A stretch of 64,000 nucleotides of DNA from UBA6522 sp965204155 (lineage in GTDB: Bacteria > Pseudomonadota > Gammaproteobacteria > Steroidobacterales > Rariloculaceae). The stretch lies in NCBI GenBank assembly GCA_965204155.1, contig OZ241971.1, positions 1,922,001 through 1,986,000 on the forward strand, given 5' to 3'. Shown here piece by piece: positions 60,564 through 64,000 of this stretch. The position numbers were made by a program, and so were the translations under genes. Every line of letters begins with the position of its first letter. Position 1 is the stretch's first letter. A model generated the notes under the pieces. It worked only from the letters and a program-made list of their open reading frames with translations. It did not search any database and was not told where the DNA came from.

Positions 60564-61105
60564 ATGGACACGCCGCGGGACAACCAGGACCGCTTCATGA
60601 AGCTCATGCTGCGCTGCCCGCGCATGGTTCGGGACCTGCTCGCGCTGCTGCCCGCCGAATGGACGGGGCAGTGGACGCCGCGAGCCTGCGCGAGCTGCCC
60701 ACCGAGTTCATCGGCGAGCGCGGCGACAAGCGCATCGCCGACCTGTGCTGGCTTGATTTGCGGGACCCTGCGGCGCAGTATCCCAAGGGTGGTAACCGCA
60801 TGGCGGCAATGGTAATGAGGGAAGCATCGGCACTTGAGAAGAACATCGAGCGCTGGCTGGAACGTCACCGCCGGGACGCATACGCCGAGGGCCGACGGAA
60901 AGGGCTTGCCGACGGACTGCGCGAGGGGCTCGTGCGGCTGGCGTCGCGGCGCTTCGGGGCCGACACCGGGCGGCGTCTCGAAGCTCGATTGCGGGCCATC
61001 GAGGATCCCGGGCGTCTTGAACGGGTGGGCGTTCTGATCGTGGAATGCGAGACCGGCGAGCAGTTGCTCGGCGGTGTCGACAGTGTCAGCGTGAAATCGA
61101 GCTGA
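60564..61105 (+). pseudogene. Rpn copy D: two in-frame deletions plus one frameshift
   Basis: Starts like A and B (DNQDRFMKLMLRCPRMVRDL), but GACGGGGCAGTGG replaces the one-base longer form of copy C, shifting the frame near 60667. The later part (VDAASLRELPTEFIGERGDK, RIADLCWLDLRDPAAQYPKG) has the same GGCTTG join as copy C (60750-60755), without a stop. A second join, GNRMAAMVMREASALEKN, corresponds to the one in copy E. The C terminus to the stop (VSVKSS) is open. If the frameshift were corrected, a ~180-residue Rpn lacking the nuclease core would result. Confidence 0.72.
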
Positions 61106-61135
61106 CGCGACAGCGCTTTCCCGGCGCTGACCGAT

Positions 61136-61990
61136 TCAGCCTGCGTCCACCTCAATAAGCAGGCGGCAGTGGTCGCTGGACCCCCATTCATCAACCCCAT
61201 TCAGCGCGCTGACCCTTACATTGTCGTGGAATCCGCGCGATGCAAACGCGTAGTCGAGTTGCCGATTGGCATCCGCCGGCGATTGTCGGGTCGTGCGGTA
61301 CGTTGGAACATTTTTTGTGTCGTCGGGCACGTCCGGCTGCGGTGAGCTTGCCGGTCGGCCGTTCGGCAGCTGAGGCCCGATAAACTCGAGCCCCAACGCG
61401 TCCATTCGCGCCCAGACGGTGCGCTCCCGGTCCACGAGCGACAGTGAGCCTGCGTTCACCCCGTAAATCATGTTCAGGTCGCCGGCGGCAACGATGCGGT
61501 GCTTCGACGGGTCCACATGACCGATGAAGGCCGACAGGTCGGAAATGATCCGGTGCGCCGACACGTCCGACGCCCCAACGGACCATGGGCTTTCCGTTAT
61601 CGGGTGCGGCATCATCCACCGCGCGTACATGGACACCACGATAAAGGACTCGTCAGGCGGCCGGTTCTCGGGCACGACGTTGGCCGCGGCGATGGTCCCG
61701 ATACCGCTTACGCCGATGTCTCCCGGCCCCAGTTCGCTGATCGGAGGCACGGCCCGGAACGGTTCCACTCGCACTCGGCCGGACAGCGGCACGACCCGGC
61801 ACCAGCGGTCGTACAGATCGCGATTCCAGAAGCCGTCATCCTCGTGCGGAATCAGATGCACCAGTTCGCCGGGTGGGCCTCCGGCTTCCTGCAGAAGCGC
61901 GACATCGGCTTCCCCGCATCGACCCATATCTGCGAGTTCCCGCCACGGCTCCATTCGCTTGGCAATGTTCCAGCTAACGACCCTGATCAT
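61136..61990 (-). CDS. Endonuclease/exonuclease/phosphatase (EEP) family protein, intact
   Basis: A 284-aa protein with the motifs of DNase I-like phosphodiesterases in order: VVSWNIAKR (Asn8), VALLQEAGG (Glu35), SMYARWMMP, IVAAGDLNMIYG (Asp and Asn of the DLN motif), ANRQLDYAFAS and WGSSDHCRLLI (Ser-Asp-His). Metal-dependent cleavage of DNA or a phosphate ester is expected; the size is right for a small nuclease. It is convergent with Rpn copy D, 30 bases away, and its 3' end (LLIEVDAG) serves as the reference for e2. The source of the four EEP fragments. Confidence 0.82.
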   Translation of the reverse strand: MIRVVSWNIAKRMEPWRELADMGRCGEADVALLQEAGGPPGELVHLIPHEDDGFWNRDLYDRWCRVVPLSGRVRVEPFRAVPPISELGPGDIGVSGIGTIAAANVVPENRPPDESFIVVSMYARWMMPHPITESPWSVGASDVSAHRIISDLSAFIGHVDPSKHRIVAAGDLNMIYGVNAGSLSLVDRERTVWARMDALGLEFIGPQLPNGRPASSPQPDVPDDTKNVPTYRTTRQSPADANRQLDYAFASRGFHDNVRVSALNGVDEWGSSDHCRLLIEVDAG

Positions 61991-62104
61991 TTCTCCATCC
62001 TGCCCAACTCTGTCCGCGTGAAACGAAGATATCGCAGTTGGAAATTGTACGAGTTGTCTGAATGGGTGTTTTGAAATGCTTGGCCAATTGGTCGCTTACG
62101 CTTA

Positions 62105-62737
62105 TCGTCGTGGCGCCCCCCGGACGACCTGAGCGGCCTGGTGCGGATGCCGACCGACCACCTGTTGCCGTGGCTGACCGGACGTCGTTACGCTCGGCTT
62201 GATTTGCGGGACCCGGCGACGCAGTATCCCAAGCGTGGTAACCGTATGGCGGCGCTGGCTCGATTGACGTTCGCGGAGTCGGCTTTCGGCGTCAACCTCC
62301 TGCTCGACGCTCTGCGCGAATGGCTGGAATTCGAGGACGAGGACGAAGTGCGCCTGTACCAGTGCTACCTGGACTGGATCTACGCGATCGAGCCGAGGCT
62401 CCGTCCCAGCGGCTGGGACCCGGACCGCGACAGGAATATGGAGGAGATGATGGAGGAAATATCTGTGTTCCAGCGGAACACCAACCGCGTGCTGGAAGGT
62501 CACCGCCGAGACGCATTCGCCGACGGTCGGCGGGAAGGGCTCGCGCACGAGCGCGCCTTGCTCGTGCGGCAGGCGGCGCGGCGCTTCGGCGCCGACACCG
62601 GGCGAAGGCTCGAAGCTCGATTGCGGGCCGTTGAGGATCCCGGGCGTCTTGAGCAGGTGGGCGTTCTGATCGTAGATTGCGAAACCGGCGAGCAGTTGCT
62701 CGGCGGTATTGACCGTTCCGGTACGAACTCAAGCTGA
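62105..62737 (+). pseudogene. Rpn copy F: 5'-truncated
   Basis: Starts in the segment W-R-P-P-D-D-L-S-G-L, corresponding to residue ~140 of copy B, and runs on in one frame: GRRYARLDLRDPATQYPKRG, ESAFGVNLLLDALREWLEFE, DPDRDRNMEEMMEEISVFQR, ending RSGTNSS-stop. The nuclease core is missing. A GTG at 62141 could start a 198-residue protein. The sequence of residues 45-70 is more divergent from A/B than the rest. Confidence 0.7.
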
Positions 62738-62841
62738 CGCGGCTGCGCTTTCCCGGCGCTGACCGAACCATTCGCGCCCAGACCGCGACGGGACAATGGA
62801 GGAGCTAACGGCGGAACAATCGATTCAAGTTTCGACGCTGC

Positions 62842-63039
62842 TCATTCCTCGGGGTCTGGCTCACTCCGGGGCTCGGACCTACCCGGTGCATCGGGAGCAT
62901 CGGGACCCTCGAATACCACGCGACCGTTTCTCCAGAACACGGCGTATTGCCCCAACAGGCGCTTGCGCTCCAGCGCCTCGGCCACCGCGCGCCGCAGCGA
63001 CTTGAGTCCTTCCATCGCGAAATCGTCGTCGTCAGTCAT
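62842..63039 (-). CDS. Small partner protein (paralogue 2) without its kinase
   Basis: A 65-aa protein, start ATG 63039: MTDDDDFAMEGLKSLRRAVA, EALERKRLLGQYAVFWRNGR, VVFEGPDAPD. About half the residues match the partner at 57114. Its start overlaps the end of the zeta C-terminal scar just upstream, in the same way as the intact operon. It seems to have survived the loss of the toxin gene. Confidence 0.5.
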   Translation of the reverse strand: MTDDDDFAMEGLKSLRRAVAEALERKRLLGQYAVFWRNGRVVFEGPDAPDAPGRSEPRSEPDPEE

Positions 63040-63174
63040 GGCGCCGCATTTCCTCAAGGGTTCGCAGCCTCGCCGGTTCCGTTACCTGCCGGCGCGTGCC
63101 GTGCTGACTTGGCCGTTCACGTACCGATGAAACGCTTGATCAGGCAAGCAAGTTTTATAGTTGCTATATTTCAT
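63040..63174 (-). pseudogene. Scar of a ParD-zeta operon: antitoxin N terminus joined to kinase C terminus
   Basis: Reads MKYSNYKTCLPDQAFHRYVN, GQVST (antitoxin N terminus), then, after a stop in that frame, RRQVTEPARLRTLEEMRRHD-stop in another, which matches the zeta-like C terminus (RREVAEPEILQTLERMKRDG). The rest of both genes, about 700 bases in the intact operon at 57.3-58.2 kb, is absent. Short G/C/A-rich similarity at the join (GCACGC) suggests deletion by slippage or microhomology. Confidence 0.6.
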
Positions 63175-63196
63175 CGTATCGGTTTGGAGAAATTTC

Positions 63197-63538
63197 ATGC
63201 CTGAGTGGTTCAACACTCCCCTGATCATTATCGCGACCATGGCCGTTGGCACTGGTCTCATTAAATTCGGCCAATGGATGGATAGCGTTAACTCCGATCG
63301 GAGCGAATTCAAGGAGTTCATGCAGGAAATTCGCAACGATATCAAGGAGATCCGTGCGAGCATTACTGAAGTATTCGCACGGCTTCCCGCCAGTCCGATT
63401 ACCGGGGAAGGCCCGTTGAACATCACGGACCTCCAATCGCTGCCGAGGAGCCCGCGCCGTGTCCGGAGCGGGGCAACCGCGTGGCGGCGCGGGCCCGCAC
63501 TCAAGCTGTCGCGGCAGAATCGCAGCGAGATCAACTGA
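63197..63538 (+). CDS. Small membrane protein with coiled-coil, C terminus replaced by Rpn scar
   Basis: The ATG at 63197 follows GGAGA. Residues ~4-22 (WFNTPLIIIATMAVGTGLIK) form one transmembrane helix; residues ~30-60 (SEFKEFMQEIRNDIKEIRAS) are a charged amphipathic helix. The next segment, PITGEGPLNITDL, looks like the end of a small, widely distributed protein family. The final ~35 residues are read across what appears to be an Rpn scar: GAGCGGGGCAACCGCGTGGC followed by the ACTCAAGCTG end, in another frame. So the natural C terminus is probably lost. Function unknown. Confidence 0.45.
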   Translation: MPEWFNTPLIIIATMAVGTGLIKFGQWMDSVNSDRSEFKEFMQEIRNDIKEIRASITEVFARLPASPITGEGPLNITDLQSLPRSPRRVRSGATAWRRGPALKLSRQNRSEIN

Positions 63539-63556
63539 CCCCGCGCGGCACGACTC

Positions 63557-64000
63557 CTACCTGAAATTCGCCGTAACCGTCAGAATCCGGTCGCCGATGT
63601 AGTAGGTCACGTGCTTGGGAGGGCTGTCGGCGTGTAGATTGGACCACTCCGGGTCCGGGCCGCCGGTGCCCGCCGCATCGGGGGCGCGGCGCGGGTTGCC
63701 CGCGAGCGCGCCGACGCTGATCAGGTCGCCCGGTTGCAGCGACTGGCCGCGGCGCTCGAGAAAGTCCGCAGTCATCAGTGCCGTGACCAACAGGTGGAGT
63801 TCGTCCGTCTGCTGGTCCTTGAACGTCTGTTCCGTGCCGGTGTGGTCGGTACCCACGACGCGCATGGTACGGAGATTCTCCACGATGTTCGGGTCGTCCG
63901 CCGTATTCAGGCAGTCTCCGACGACACCGTAGCGGCCGCCCGCGCTGGTCGCCTGCATGAAATGCGCACTGAGGCCGACGCCCGGCTCGACCTGCTCCCG
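63557..64000 (-). CDS. Hypothetical protein, 5' end outside window
   Basis: The frame is open to the window edge (REQVEPGVGLSAHFMQATSA), so the start lies beyond 64000. Visible segments: GRYGVVGDCLNTADDPNIVE, LRTMRVVGTDHTGTEQTFKD, LERRGQSLQPGDLISVGALA, VTYYIGDRILTVTANFR-stop. The LxPGDLISVGAL stretch and the closing strand resemble the C-terminal part of fumarylacetoacetate hydrolase/hydratase folds, but metal ligands cannot be checked in this partial sequence. It marks the return to ordinary high-GC coding sequence after the array. Confidence 0.45.
   Translation of the reverse strand, partial: REQVEPGVGLSAHFMQATSAGGRYGVVGDCLNTADDPNIVENLRTMRVVGTDHTGTEQTFKDQQTDELHLLVTALMTADFLERRGQSLQPGDLISVGALAGNPRRAPDAAGTGGPDPEWSNLHADSPPKHVTYYIGDRILTVTANFR

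Overview
The window is high-GC bacterial DNA, mostly of one coding style, with several inserted or decayed stretches. Exported hydrolases, PQQ-type beta-propellers, c-type cytochromes, SCO and CcdA-like proteins and four DUF6152-type secreted proteins suggest a Gram-negative heterotroph. An uncultivated, possibly marine, gammaproteobacterium is my guess; there is no rRNA, tRNA or other marker gene in the window to confirm it.

Layout. 1-8.7 kb: a plus-strand run of a 5'-cut DUF1080 protein, a sugar-dehydrogenase-like propeller fused to a cupredoxin, a DUF6152 protein, a secreted unknown, an oligopeptidase B lipoprotein and a uroporphyrinogen-III-synthase-like protein. 8.7-17.9 kb: TerB-like proteins, a GST, an M3 peptidase lipoprotein, an XRE repressor with a palindromic operator, a metallo-hydrolase, an HNH nuclease, a second DUF6152 protein and a DUF418 membrane protein. 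18.0-19.6 kb: an IS1380-family element. 19.6-26.1 kb: DUF6152, D-2-hydroxyacid dehydrogenase, an antitoxin/DUF3368 toxin pair, PhoD phosphatase, a 12-bp tandem repeat and an alpha/beta hydrolase. 26.2-38.7 kb: metabolic and periplasmic redox genes, with two paralogous cytochrome c/beta-propeller proteins, an acyl-CoA dehydrogenase/alcohol dehydrogenase pair, a class-B3-like metallo-beta-lactamase fold protein with Gln in the first zinc site, another DUF6152 protein, and a tight SCO - CcdA-like - propeller cluster.

38.7-51.5 kb is an accessory island: small unknowns, an ImmA/IrrE remnant, an AT-rich patch with a trypsin-like protease and an unknown 395-aa protein, a complete type I restriction-modification operon (hsdM-hsdS-hsdR) and three small unknown genes.

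51.5-63.5 kb is the most unusual part. It is an array in which Rpn-type PD-(D/E)XK nuclease genes (plus strand) alternate with endonuclease/exonuclease/phosphatase (EEP) genes (minus strand). There are two intact Rpn copies, at least five partial ones and a tiny scar; the EEP gene has one intact copy and four fragments. Many partial copies are deletion derivatives, and several junctions fall at short direct repeats (GGCTTG, GTGGAC), often leaving the frame intact. Toxin-antitoxin pieces (a ParD-like / zeta-kinase operon and its gutted second copy), a broken AlbA_2 regulator, a DUF413 pseudogene and a small GIY-YIG-like / SIR2-like gene pair lie among the copies. I read this as an actively recombining defence/toxin array. 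The window ends in a partial gene of unknown function.
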